Source: Janibacter terrae NBRC 107853
GTDB lineage: Bacteria > Actinomycetota > Actinomycetes > Actinomycetales > Dermatophilaceae
Direction: 5' to 3'
Assembly (NCBI RefSeq): GCF_001591405.1
Contig: NZ_BCUV01000008.1
Coordinates: 1-50,805, forward strand
DNA length: 50,805 bases
Below the pieces are notes generated by a model, which had not been told where the DNA came from, ran no database searches, and was given only the letters and a program-made list of their open reading frames with translations. The position numbers were made by a program, and so were the translations under genes. Shown here in pieces: positions 23,519-33,300 of the stretch. How positions within the stretch are numbered: position 1 is the first letter of the stretch; each line of letters opens with the position of its first letter.

Positions 23519-24844
23519 ATGGCTTCCACCGACTCGATGTCCTTGGCCGACAAGGGCCAGCGACTTGGCCTGCGCCTGATCGCCAAGGCCGGCGGTCTCC
23601 CCGGCCTGAAGGACAAGGAGGTGCGCGCCAAGGTCGAGCGGTACCTGTACAAGGGCGCCGTCACCGGGTTCAAGGCCCAGACCGCCGCCGGGCGGGCCTT
23701 CGCCGAGCGGCAGGGAGCGGGCGACCCCGCGCGCGTCGCGCCGGCCAAGCCCAGGGCCCTGTTCGACCTCACGCCCAGTGAGGACCAGCGGATGATCCAG
23801 GGCGTCGCGCGCGAGCTCGCGGACGAGGTCATCCGGCCGGCGGCGGCGCAGGCGGACGCCGAGCGCACCATCCCCGCCGAGGTCCGCACCGCGGCCGCCG
23901 AGATGGGCCTGCACCTCCTCGGTGTCCCCGCCGAGCTCGAGGGCATCGCCGAGGAGCGCTCCGCCGTGACCGGCGCGATCGTGCTGGAGGAGCTCGCCCG
24001 CGGGGACATGGGCATCACCACCGCGATCATGGCCCCCGCCGCGGTCGCGACGGCCATCGCCAGCTACGGCGACGCCGACCAGCAGGCCACCTACCTGCCC
24101 GAGTTCACCAGCGAGGACCCGCCCACCGCAGCCCTCGCCCTCCACGAGCCGCAGCCGCTGTTCGACCCCTTCGCGTTGCGGACCACCGGTCGGGTCGAGG
24201 GCGACGAGATCGTCCTCGACGGCATCAAGGCGATCGTGCCCGGGGCGAGCGCCGCAGACCTCTTCGTCGTCTCCGCGGCGATCGACGGCGAGCCCCGTCT
24301 CGTCATCGTCACGCCGGGCACCGAGGGCGTGCAGACGCAGGACGACCCCGCCATGGGTGTCCGCGCCGCCACTACCGCGCGCCTCTTCCTGGAGGGCGTA
24401 CGCGTCCCGCGGTCCGACCTGCTCGGCACCACCGAGGACCACGCCGATGCCGTGCGCCGGGCGCGTCTGGCGTGGGCCGCGGCCGCCGTCGGCACCTCGC
24501 AGGCGGTCCTGGACCACGTGAGCGGGTACGTCAAGGAGCGCAAGGCCTTCGGCGAGCCCATCGGGTACCGCCAGGCAGTCGCTTTCACCGTCTCCGACAT
24601 CGCCATCGAGCTGGCCGGCCTGCGCCTCGTCGTCTGGAAGGCCGCCGCCCGCCTCGACCGCGGTGAGGACGCCTCCGCCGAGATCGCCCAGGCCCGCAGC
24701 CTCGTCAGCCGCCACGCCACGTGGATCGGCTCGAGCGGCGTGCAGCTGCTCGGCGGCCACGGCTTCGTCAAGGAGTTCGACAACGAGCGCTGGTACCGCG
24801 ACCTGCGGGGCGCCGGGGTCCTCGAGGGCACGCTGCTCGTCTGA
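23519..24844 (+). CDS. Acyl-CoA dehydrogenase, first of a pair
   Basis: FAD enzyme that oxidises acyl-CoA to enoyl-CoA. 441 aa with a ~75-residue N-terminal extension before the ACAD alpha-helical domain (DLTPSEDQRMIQGVARELAD). The beta domain (PTAALALHEPQP, RVEGDEIVLDGIKAIVPGA) and the C-terminal helical domain (RKAFGEPIGYRQAVAFTVSD; QLLGGHGFVKEF followed by ERWYRDLRG with the catalytic-region Glu) are complete. RBS GAAGGGG upstream. The next gene is 45 bp downstream. Homologues occur as adjacent pairs in actinobacteria; substrate chain length cannot be inferred. Confidence 0.9.
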   Translation: MASTDSMSLADKGQRLGLRLIAKAGGLPGLKDKEVRAKVERYLYKGAVTGFKAQTAAGRAFAERQGAGDPARVAPAKPRALFDLTPSEDQRMIQGVARELADEVIRPAAAQADAERTIPAEVRTAAAEMGLHLLGVPAELEGIAEERSAVTGAIVLEELARGDMGITTAIMAPAAVATAIASYGDADQQATYLPEFTSEDPPTAALALHEPQPLFDPFALRTTGRVEGDEIVLDGIKAIVPGASAADLFVVSAAIDGEPRLVIVTPGTEGVQTQDDPAMGVRAATTARLFLEGVRVPRSDLLGTTEDHADAVRRARLAWAAAAVGTSQAVLDHVSGYVKERKAFGEPIGYRQAVAFTVSDIAIELAGLRLVVWKAAARLDRGEDASAEIAQARSLVSRHATWIGSSGVQLLGGHGFVKEFDNERWYRDLRGAGVLEGTLLV

Positions 24845-24889
24845 GCGCGCCCCCCTTCCTCATCCCGACCTGACACGAAGGACACGATC

Positions 24890-26158
24890 ATGATCGACCT
24901 CGAGGTTCCGAAGAAGTTCCGCCCCCTCGTCGCCCAGGCGCGCGGCATGGCCGAGGAGGTCTTCTGGCCCATCTCGCGCAAGTACGACCGAGCGGAGCAC
25001 GAGTACCCCGCCGAGCTCGACCTCGTCTCGGCCGTCATCGACGGCATGGCCGACGGTGGCGCCGGCCAGGGGGCCGGTGCGTCCTCCTCGACCCGCGCCG
25101 AGGACGGCGGTGCCCAGGAGGGCGACGTCGCAGCCGTCGGCTCCGGGCGCAGGGCCGGCACGCGTGAGGACTCCGCCAACCGCAACGGCTCCAACATCTC
25201 CTCCGTCCTGTCCATCCTGGAGACCTGCCGCGGCGACGTCGGCCTGACGCTGTCGATCCCGCGCCAGGGCCTCGGCAACGCTGCCATCGCGGCCGTCGCC
25301 AACGACGAGCAGAAGGCGCGCTACGCGGGCAAGTGGGCCGCCATGGCGATCACCGAGCCCGACGTCGGCTCCGACTCCGGCGCCATCCGCACCACGGCGG
25401 TCAAGGACGGCGACGAGTACGTCCTCAACGGCGAGAAGATCTTCGTCACCTCCGGCGAGCGCGCCGAGCTGGTCGTCGTGTGGGCGACGCTCGACCGCAG
25501 CCTCGGCAAGACGGCGATCAAGTCCTTCGTCGTCAGCCGGGAGAACCCCGGGCTGCAGCTCGTGCGTCTCGAGCACAAGCTCGGCATCCGGGCCTCCGAC
25601 ACCGCGGCCTTCGTCCTCGACGACTGCCGGGTGCCCGCCGAGGACCTGCTCGGCGACCCGGAGATCAGGATCGAGGGCGGCTTCGGCGGCGCGATGCAGA
25701 CCTTCGACAACACCCGGCCGCTCGTCGCGGCGATGGCCCTGGGCCTGACCCGCGCCTCGCTCGACCGGACCACCGAGCTCCTCCGGGAGGCCGGCGTCGC
25801 GGTCGACTGGGACCGCCCGGGCAACGTCCAGTCCGCTGCGGCCGCGAATCTCATCGAGATGGAGGCCGACTACCAGAGCGCCTACCTGCTGACGCTGCGT
25901 GCGGCCTGGATGGCGGACAACGGCAAGCCGAACTCCATGGAGGCCTCCATGGCGAAGGCCAAGGCGGGCCGCACCTGCGTCGACGTCGCGCTCGCGTGCG
26001 TCGAGCTGGCGGGCGCCACCGGGTACGCCGAGACCGAGCTGCTCGAGAAGTGGGCCCGCGACTGCAAGATCCTCGACATCTTCGAGGGGACGCAGCAGAT
26101 CCAGCTGCTCGTCGTCGCCCGGCGCATCCTCGGGTACTCGAGCAAGGAGCTCAAGTAG
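24890..26158 (+). CDS. Acyl-CoA dehydrogenase, second of a pair
   Basis: 422 aa. The N-terminal region carries an insert of low complexity (about residues 48-95, Gly/Ala/Ser/Glu-rich). Core motifs are GLGNAAIAAVANDEQKARYA, MAITEPDVGSDSGAIRTTA (FAD/substrate-binding), GEKIFVTSGERAELVVVWAT, and the C-terminal CKILDIFEGTQQIQLLVVAR. ATG 24890 follows GAAGGACACG. It is cotranscribed with the preceding dehydrogenase and likely forms a heteromer or sequential partner. Confidence 0.9.
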   Translation: MIDLEVPKKFRPLVAQARGMAEEVFWPISRKYDRAEHEYPAELDLVSAVIDGMADGGAGQGAGASSSTRAEDGGAQEGDVAAVGSGRRAGTREDSANRNGSNISSVLSILETCRGDVGLTLSIPRQGLGNAAIAAVANDEQKARYAGKWAAMAITEPDVGSDSGAIRTTAVKDGDEYVLNGEKIFVTSGERAELVVVWATLDRSLGKTAIKSFVVSRENPGLQLVRLEHKLGIRASDTAAFVLDDCRVPAEDLLGDPEIRIEGGFGGAMQTFDNTRPLVAAMALGLTRASLDRTTELLREAGVAVDWDRPGNVQSAAAANLIEMEADYQSAYLLTLRAAWMADNGKPNSMEASMAKAKAGRTCVDVALACVELAGATGYAETELLEKWARDCKILDIFEGTQQIQLLVVARRILGYSSKELK

Positions 26159-26177
26159 TCCGAGGCCGCGCCGCGCC

Positions 26178-26183
26178 TAGGAT
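26178..26183 (+). promoter_or_regulatory. -10 box for leaderless ParA-like gene
   Basis: TAGGAT lies six bases before the GTG at 26190; no ribosome binding site is present. Confidence 0.5.
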
Positions 26184-26189
26184 GCGGAC

Positions 26190-26987
26190 GTGGTGGTCAT
26201 CGCGGTGTGCAGTCTCAAGGGCGGGGTCGGCAAGACGTCCGTGACCCTCGGGATGACCTCGGCCGCCCGTGAGGCCGGGCTGCGCACCCTCGTCGTCGAC
26301 CTCGACCCGCAGGGGGACTCGACGGCCGGGCTCGACATCGAGGACGAGGTCACCTCGAGCAGCGCCCTGGTCATCGAGGAGCCGCGCCGTCGCAACCTGC
26401 GCGCCGCCACCCGGCGCAGTCACTGGAGCGAGGGCGCGGCGGCGCCGATCGACGTGGTCGTCGGCGGCCTGGACCTGGCCCGGCTCGACCGGACCGACCT
26501 CTCCAGCCGTGGGCTGACCTCCCTTCGCACCGTGCTCGACAAGGTCGACGACGAGTACGACCTCGTCATCGTCGACTGCCCCCCGTCGCTGGGTGGCCTG
26601 ACGCGCATCGGCCTCGCCGCGGCCGACCGAGCCGTGATCGTCACCGAGCCCGGTGTCTTCGCGATCGCGGCCGCCGACCGGGCCCTGCGGGCCGTGCACG
26701 AGGTGCGCACCTCCCTCGCGCCGCGGCTGCAGCCGCTCGGCATCGTCATCAACCGCGTGCGCGCGCACATCGGCGAGCACCAGTACCGCGTCGAGGAGCT
26801 GACCTCGCTCTTCGGTCCTCTCGTGCTCTCCCAGCACATCCCCGAGCGCACGTCCGTGCAGCGCGCCCAGGGCGCCTACGCCCCGATCCACGCCTTCCGC
26901 GGCTCCGGGGCGCGTGAGGTCGCGGGGCTCTTCGACGGGATCCTGGCGCACGCCCTGCGTGCCGCTCGCCGCACCGCCGGGCGGTAG
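26190..26987 (+). CDS. ParA-family ATPase (orphan)
   Basis: 265 aa deviant-Walker P-loop ATPase: KGGVGKTSVT at the N-terminus (signature lysine and Walker A), VVDLDPQGDSTAGLDI (switch I/A'), and LVIVDCPPSLGGLTRIGL (Walker B). No parB or parS-like repeats lie next to it, and it is far from any plasmid gene, so a role in positioning some other cargo is more likely than plasmid partition. GTG start set by the leaderless -10 box. Follows the dehydrogenase stop by 31 bp. Confidence 0.88.
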   Translation: MVVIAVCSLKGGVGKTSVTLGMTSAAREAGLRTLVVDLDPQGDSTAGLDIEDEVTSSSALVIEEPRRRNLRAATRRSHWSEGAAAPIDVVVGGLDLARLDRTDLSSRGLTSLRTVLDKVDDEYDLVIVDCPPSLGGLTRIGLAAADRAVIVTEPGVFAIAAADRALRAVHEVRTSLAPRLQPLGIVINRVRAHIGEHQYRVEELTSLFGPLVLSQHIPERTSVQRAQGAYAPIHAFRGSGAREVAGLFDGILAHALRAARRTAGR

Positions 26988-27088
26988 GTCGAGAAGGGAC
27001 GCTGCTTCGGCCCCATCGGTGTGACTCGCGTCATATCGTGGCCTGCATGCCCGGCTGACGTCCGGGACCAAACTCTGGGAGGAAATTC

Positions 27089-28813
27089 ATGCGACACACA
27101 CGCATGGTCTCGGCCCTGGGCGCCTGCGCGCTCGGGCTGACCGGATTGGCGGCGACCACCACTGCCGCCGCTGCGCCCACCGTGGACAGTGGAGTGAGCT
27201 CGACCACGGGCCCCGCCAAGCACTACGTGGTCCTGGCGGACCGCGGCGGCAGCGCCAAGGCGCTCGCCGCCCGTCTCAAGGCGAAGGGAGCGAAGATCAC
27301 CTCGGTCAACGAAGCCGTCGGCATGGTCACGCTCACCTCGACCGACACCCGGTTCGCGGCCAAGGCCCGTGGCATGAGCGGTGTCTTCGGCGCCGCGGAC
27401 GAGGGCGTCGTCGGTCGCTCACCGCAGCCGAAGAAGAAGGACGGTGTCGAGCGCCCCGACCGGGTCAAGGCCAAGGGTGGGGCTACCAAGGCCGACGCCA
27501 AGGGCGGCCCGGACCCGCTCGACGACAAGCTGTGGGGCATGGACATGATCCAGGCGCCGCAGGCGCAGGCGATCGAGTCCGGCGACAACCGCGTCAAGGT
27601 CGGCATCATCGACACCGGCGTCGACGCGAGCCACCCGGACATCGCGCCGAACTTCGACCACAAGCTCTCGCGCAACTTCACCACAGACATGCCCGACGTC
27701 GACGGTCCCTGCGAGGTCGAGTCCTGTGTCGACCCGGCCGACGTCGACAACGGTGGCCACGGCACGCACGTCGCCGGCACCGTCGCGGCCGCGAAGAACG
27801 GCATCGGCGTCTCGGGCGTCGCCCCCGACGTCTCGATCGTCAACGCGCGTGCCGGCCAGGACTCGGGCTACTTCTTCGTCGGCCCGACCGTCAACGCCCT
27901 CACCTACTCGGCCGACGCAGGGCTCGACGTGGTCAACATGAGCTTCTACGTCGACCCGTGGGCGTACAACTGCGTGGGCGGTGCCCCGGAGGACACGCCG
28001 GAGGAGGCCGCCGAGCAGGACATGATCATCGAGTCGATGTCCCGGGCCCTGCGGTACGCGCACTCCAAGGACGTCACGATGGTCGGTGCCCTCGGCAACT
28101 CCGCGGAGGACCTGGCCAATGTCACCTTCGACGACTCCAGCCCCGACTACCCGGAGGGTGCCGCCCACCCGCGGACCATCGACAACGCGAGCTGCTACGA
28201 CCTGCCGGTCGAGGGGCCCGAGGTCATCGGTGTCTCGGCCGTGGGCCCGTCGGAGCGCAAGTCCTACTACTCGAACTACACGACGGACCTGCAGTCCGGC
28301 GAGATCGAGGTCAGCGCCCCCGGTGGTGACTCCCGCGAGTACTTCGGGACCCCGGACTACCGCAGCCCGGCCAACCTGATCCTCTCCTCCGTCCCGGAGA
28401 ACGTCGTGAAGTCCGAGGGCTCGGTCGACGAGGACGGCAACATCACGGAGTTCGGTGAGGGCTACGTCTTCAAGGACTGCGGCACGGTCAAGGGCAAGGA
28501 GGCCTGCGGGTACTACGAGTACTACCAGGGCACCTCGATGGCCTCACCGCACGCCGCGGGCGTCTCGGCGCTCATCGTCAGCCGCTACGGCAAGGTCGAG
28601 GGCAAGGAGGGCTTCGGTCTCGACGCGGACACCACCCGCGACATCCTGATGGGCTCGGCCCGCAACAAGGCCTGCCCGGAGCCGCGCACCTTCGTCTACC
28701 CGGGTCTGCCCGCCGCCTACACGGCGGAGTGCGTCGGTGACGAGGACTTCAACGGCTTCTACGGCGACGGCATCATCAATGCCTACGCCGCGGTCGCGCC
28801 GAAGAAGCGCTGA
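27089..28813 (+). CDS. Secreted subtilisin-like serine protease (S8 family)
   Basis: 574 aa with a signal peptide (RMVSALGACALGLTGLAATT, cleavage after AAAA). An inhibitor_I9-like propeptide follows (KHYVVLADRGGSAKALAARL). The S8 domain shows catalytic Asp at about 174 (VGIIDTGVDASHPD), His at about 223 (NGGHGTHVAGTV) and Ser at about 483 (YQGTSMASPHAAG). Three pairs of cysteines suggest disulfides. RBS GGGAGGA. It is extracellular; the substrate is unknown. A hairpin terminator follows. Confidence 0.92.
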   Translation: MRHTRMVSALGACALGLTGLAATTTAAAAPTVDSGVSSTTGPAKHYVVLADRGGSAKALAARLKAKGAKITSVNEAVGMVTLTSTDTRFAAKARGMSGVFGAADEGVVGRSPQPKKKDGVERPDRVKAKGGATKADAKGGPDPLDDKLWGMDMIQAPQAQAIESGDNRVKVGIIDTGVDASHPDIAPNFDHKLSRNFTTDMPDVDGPCEVESCVDPADVDNGGHGTHVAGTVAAAKNGIGVSGVAPDVSIVNARAGQDSGYFFVGPTVNALTYSADAGLDVVNMSFYVDPWAYNCVGGAPEDTPEEAAEQDMIIESMSRALRYAHSKDVTMVGALGNSAEDLANVTFDDSSPDYPEGAAHPRTIDNASCYDLPVEGPEVIGVSAVGPSERKSYYSNYTTDLQSGEIEVSAPGGDSREYFGTPDYRSPANLILSSVPENVVKSEGSVDEDGNITEFGEGYVFKDCGTVKGKEACGYYEYYQGTSMASPHAAGVSALIVSRYGKVEGKEGFGLDADTTRDILMGSARNKACPEPRTFVYPGLPAAYTAECVGDEDFNGFYGDGIINAYAAVAPKKR

Positions 28814-28830
28814 CGCGCCACCACCGCAGG

Positions 28831-28860
28831 AGGGCCGGTCACCGCGAGGTGTCCGGCCCT
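28831..28860. terminator. Hairpin between the protease and the BtuF-like gene
   Basis: AGGGCCGG (28831-28838) pairs with CCGGCCCT (28853-28860), and CACC/GGTG pair inside. It serves two convergent genes and overlaps the stop codon of the minus-strand gene at 28839-28841. Confidence 0.7.
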
Positions 28861-29618
28861 TCGTGCGCCAACAGCTCGTACGCCTCGACCATCGCCGGGC
28901 CGTACCAGGTGAGCAGTCGGCCGCTGACGAGCCGGGTCGGTACCCGCTCGAAGGCCTCCGGGCCGTCCTCGGGCGTGAAGACGTAGGGCTCGTCGGGCAG
29001 GAGGACGAGGTCGACGTCCTCGCGGTCGATGTCCGCGAGCTCGACGTGCGGGTAGCGCTGCGACGGGTCTGCGTCCGGCCCCGCGCAGGCGTTGGTCCAG
29101 CCGAGCCTGCTGAGCAGGTCGGTCGTGTAGGTCCGGGGGCCGACGACCATCCACGGGTCGCGCCAGATCGGGACGACCACCCGACCGCGGTCGGCCGGCG
29201 GGGGAGCCGACCACACCTCGTCGGCGCGCTCGAGCCAGGCCGGCGCGGCGAGGTCGAGCGCCTCGGTGAAGAGACGGCGCATCGACGTGATCGCCTGCGG
29301 CACGGTCTCGATGTCGGTGACCCAGACGGTGGTCCCGCGCTCGCGGAGGCGGCGCACGTCGAGCTCGCGGTTCTCCTCCTTGTTGGCCACGACGAGGTCG
29401 GGGGAGAGCCCGGCGATCGCACGCAGGTCGGGGTTCTTCGTCCCGCGCACCCGCGCGACCGCGAGGTCGGTGGGGTACGTGCACCAGTCCGTCGCCCCGA
29501 CGAGGCGCTCCGGGCAGGTCGCGGCGATCGCCTCGGTGAGGCTCGGCACGAGCGAGACGACCCGCTGCAGGGGCGAAGGGAGGTCGACCGGGGCGTCCAG
29601 GTCGTCGCGAGCGGTCAT
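28839..29618 (-). CDS. BtuF-like helical-backbone metal-receptor (cobalamin/iron-type binding) protein
   Basis: 259 aa with the Peripla_BP_2 fold: RVVSLVPSLTEAIAATCPER, GATDWCTYPTD, NPDLRAIAGLSPDLVVANKE and the long-helix region. No signal peptide or lipobox is visible, so it is predicted to be cytoplasmic, odd for a transport-binding protein. It is the last gene of the icmF-DUF202-DUF202 cluster and overlaps the preceding gene by ATGA. Next to a B12 enzyme, a cobalamin-binding role is plausible but unproven. Confidence 0.8.
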   Translation of the reverse strand: MTARDDLDAPVDLPSPLQRVVSLVPSLTEAIAATCPERLVGATDWCTYPTDLAVARVRGTKNPDLRAIAGLSPDLVVANKEENRELDVRRLRERGTTVWVTDIETVPQAITSMRRLFTEALDLAAPAWLERADEVWSAPPPADRGRVVVPIWRDPWMVVGPRTYTTDLLSRLGWTNACAGPDADPSQRYPHVELADIDREDVDLVLLPDEPYVFTPEDGPEAFERVPTRLVSGRLLTWYGPAMVEAYELLAHEGPDTSR

Positions 29619-29941
29619 CGCCCCGCCAGGGCGAGGGCGAGCAGCTCGCTGAGCGCCATCGCCGAGATCGCCAGGGCCAGCGCGAAGGGGGCCCGGCCGT
29701 CACGTCGTCGGGAGGGCTCGACCGGCGCGGCGGCGTACCGCCGCCGGCCGAGCACGAAGGCTGCGCCCGCCAGCCCCAGGGTGGCGAGCATGATGACGAG
29801 CGCCGCGGGGCCGAGCTGACCGGAGGTGTGCCGGGCGATGATCGCCGCGCCGGCGGCGGCCGCGAGGGCGGTCCGCTGCCAGGCCAGCGCGGTGCGCTCC
29901 GGCTGGGCGCCGTGCGGCGCCGACCGCGCGAGCTCGCTCAT
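29615..29941 (-). CDS. DUF202 small membrane protein (second copy)
   Basis: 108 aa, three hydrophobic segments, with the DUF202 opening PERTALAWQRTALAAAAGAA. ATGA overlap with the BtuF-like gene downstream; 7 bp after the other DUF202 gene. Function unknown. Confidence 0.8.
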   Translation of the reverse strand: MSELARSAPHGAQPERTALAWQRTALAAAAGAAIIARHTSGQLGPAALVIMLATLGLAGAAFVLGRRRYAAAPVEPSRRRDGRAPFALALAISAMALSELLALALAGR

Positions 29942-29948
29942 CCCCGGC

Positions 29949-30314
29949 TCACCTCCCCGCCACGACGACGGTGAGCACGGCCGCCGCCACGAGGATGACG
30001 CCCGTGACGACGGCGGCCGCCACGCCGAGGGAGGGCAGGGGCTCGGCGCGGCGCATGGCGCGCTCGGCCATCGCCCACCGGAGGAAGGCCAGGACCGGGC
30101 AGAGCGCGCCGAGGACGAGCAGCATCGCCGCCAGCCCGCGCGTGATCGCCTCGGGCGCCCCGAGGTCGAGCACGTCGACGGCCACCCCCGCGGCGAGCAG
30201 CGCGAGCGTCGTGCGCAGCCATGCGAGGAAGGTCCGCTCGTTGGCGAGGGAGAAGCGGTAGTCCGGTTCCTCCCCTTCGCCGTACACCTGCGACGGCCAG
30301 CGATCAGTGCTCAC
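29949..30314 (-). CDS. DUF202 (YidH-type) membrane protein (first copy)
   Basis: 121 aa, DYRFSLANERTFLAWLRTTL is the DUF202 signature, followed by three membrane segments. The GTG start overlaps the icmF stop (GTGA), so it is translationally coupled to the mutase. The two DUF202 genes are paired here, as is common in actinobacteria. Function unknown. Confidence 0.85.
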   Translation of the reverse strand: MSTDRWPSQVYGEGEEPDYRFSLANERTFLAWLRTTLALLAAGVAVDVLDLGAPEAITRGLAAMLLVLGALCPVLAFLRWAMAERAMRRAEPLPSLGVAAAVVTGVILVAAAVLTVVVAGR

Positions 30315-33300
30315 ACGTTGCGACGGTACTGCCCGCCGACCTCGAAGAAGGCGTCGGTCACCTGCTGCAGGCTGCACACGCGCGCGGCGTCCATCAGGAC
30401 GTCGAAGACGTTGGCATCGGTGGTCGCCGCCTCCTTGAGGCGGGCGATCGCCTGCTCGGCCTCCTCGCGGTGCGTCTCCTGGTACGCGCGTACGCGCTGC
30501 AGCTGCGAGACCTTCTCGGACTCGGTGGCGCGGGCGAGCTCGATCTCGTCGGCCTCCCCCTTCGACCCGTCCTCGCGGAGGAAGGTGTTGACGCCGATGA
30601 TCGGCAGCGTGCCGTCGTGCTTGCGGTGCTCGTAGAGCATCGACTCGTCCTGGATCCTGCCCCGCTGGTACCCGGTCTCCATGGCGCCGAGGACGCCACC
30701 GCGGTCGCTGATCCGGTCGAACTCGACGAGCACGGCCTCCTCGACGAGGTCGGTGAGCTCGTCCATGAGGTAGCTGCCCTGGAGGGGGTTCTCGTTGAAG
30801 GAGACGCCCCACTCGCGGCTGATGATCAGCTGGATCGCGAGCGCCCGGCGCACCGACTCCGTCGACGGGGTGGTGACGGCCTCGTCGTAGGCGTTGGTGT
30901 GCAGGCTGTTGGCGTTGTCGTAGAGCGCGTTGAGCGCCTGCAGCGTCGTGCGGATGTCGTTGAAGTCCATCTCCTGCGCGTGCAGCGACCGGCCGGAGGT
31001 CTGGATGTGGTACTTCAGCTTCTGGCTGCGCTCGTTGGCCCCGTACTTCTCCTTCATCGCCACGGCCCAGATGCGGCGGGCGACCCGGCCGAGGACCGCG
31101 TACTCCGGGTCCATGCCGGAGGAGAAGAAGAAGGACAGGTTGGGCGCGAAGTCGTTGATGTCCATGCCGCGCGCGAGGTAGGTCTCGACGTAGGTGAACC
31201 CGTTCGCGAGGGTGAAGGCGAGCTGGCTGATGGGGTTCGCCCCGGCCTCGGCGATGTGGTACCCGGAGATCGAGACCGAGTAGAAGTTGCGCACTTGCTG
31301 CTCGATGAACCACTCCTGGATGTCGGCCATCATCCGCAGCGAGAACTCGGTGGAGAAGAGGCAGGTGTTCTGCCCCTGGTCCTCCTTGAGGATGTCCGCC
31401 TGGACGGTGCCGCGGACGTTGTGCAGCGCGTGGGCGCGCAGCTCCTCGGCCTCGGCGGCGGAGGGCTCGCGGCCCTCGCGCTCGCGGAAGGCGTCGACCT
31501 GCTGGTCGATCGCGGTGTTGAGGAAGAAGGCGAGGACCGTCGGCGCGGGGCCGTTGATGGTCATCGACACGCTCGTCGAGGGGGAGAGCAGGTCGAAGCC
31601 CGAATACAGCGCCTTCATGTCCTCGAGGGTCGCGACGGAGACGCCGGAGGTGCCGACCTTGCCGTAGATGTCCGGGCGCTCGCCGGGGTCGCGACCGTAG
31701 AGGGTCACGGAGTCGAAGGCAGTCGACAGGCGCGTGGCGGGCTGCCCCTCGGAGAGCAGCTTGAACCGGCGGTTGGTGCGGAAGGGGTCGCCCTCGCCGG
31801 CGAACATGCGCGCCGGGTCCTCGTTGTCCCGCTTGAACGGGAAGACGCCGGCGGTGAAGGGGAAGCGGCCGGGGAGGTTCTCCCGGCGCCAGAAGCTCAC
31901 GAGCTCGCCGTGGTCGGTGGTCCGGGGGAGCGCGACGCGGGAGATCTTGTTGCCCGACAGCGACTCCTTGAAAAGGCGTGTGCGCACAGGCTCTTTTCGT
32001 CCCCGGATCGTCACGACCTGCTCGTCGCCCGAGTAGGACTCGACGACGCTCGGCCAGGCCTCGATCTGCTCGCCGATCTCCGCGGGGAGGGTCGTGCGGG
32101 CGGCATCGAGCAGCTCGTCGACGCCGTGACCGTCCTTGCCGGCCGCGGTCAGCTCGTCGTCGACGAGCGCGAGCCGCTGCACGCGACGCGCGGTCTCGGC
32201 GAGCCGCGCGGTCTCGGCGTGGTACCCACGCACGGTCTCGGCGATCTCGGCGAGGTAGCGCACCCTGGTGGCGGGCACGAGCTGGTCGAAGCGGGTGGAG
32301 TACTTCGTCGCGACCGGTGCGAGCTGGCCCTCCTCGACGTGCAGCCCCTTGTCGGTGAGCAGGTCCCGGACGTGGTGGTACAGCGCGGTGACGCCGTCGT
32401 CGTTGAAGGTCGCGGCCGAGGTGCCGAAGACCGGCATGTCCTCGGGACGCTGGCCGAAGGCCTCGCGGTTGCGCACGAGCTGGCGCGCGACGTCACGCAG
32501 TGCGTCGGCCGCGCCACGGCGCTCGAACTTGTTGATCGCGACCACCTCGGCGAAGTCGAGCATGTCGATCTTCTCCAGCTGGCTGGCCGCGCCGAACTCC
32601 GGCGTCATGACGTACATCGGCACGTCGACGAAGGGGATGATCGCGGCGTCGCCCTGCCCGATGCCGGGCGTCTCCACGATGACGAGGTCGTAGCCGGCCG
32701 CCTTGATGATGTCGATGACGGTCTGCAGCGAGTCGGGGACCTCGCGGTCGCCGCGGGTGGCGAGCGAGCGGAAGAACACGGGGGAGGCGCCGGACGTGGA
32801 CTCGCCGAGGGAGTTCATCCGGATCCGGTCGCCGAGGAGGGCACCGCCGCCCTTGCGGCGGGTCGGGTCGACCGCGATGACGGCGATGCGCAGCTTGTCC
32901 TGCTGGTCGACGCGGAAGCGGCGGACGAGCTCGTCGGTGAGCGAGGACTTGCCCGAGCCGCCGGTGCCGGTGAGACCGAGGACGGGGGCGGAGGATCGAC
33001 GTGCCGCCTCCGCGATGCCGCCGAGGAAGGCCTCGTCGAGGTGGCCGAGCTCGGCGCCGGAGATGGCGCGGGCGACGGCGGCGCGCTCGCCGGCGAGGAC
33101 CGGCTCGAGGGCGACGGGGCCCTCCTCCCACACGTCGGTGTCGCAGTCCCGGATGAGCGTGTTGATCATGCCGGGCAGGCCGAGCCGCTGGCCGTCCTCG
33201 GGGGAGAAGATGCGCACACCCGCCTCGCGCAACCGGTCGATCTCCTCGGGGACGATGACGCCGCCACCGCCGCCGAAGACCTTGACGTGACCCGCGCCCT

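Noticed and set aside
26190-26987. Plasmid partition locus
   Set aside because: Only a ParA-like ATPase is present, without ParB or centromere-like repeats, and it is far from the integrated element.
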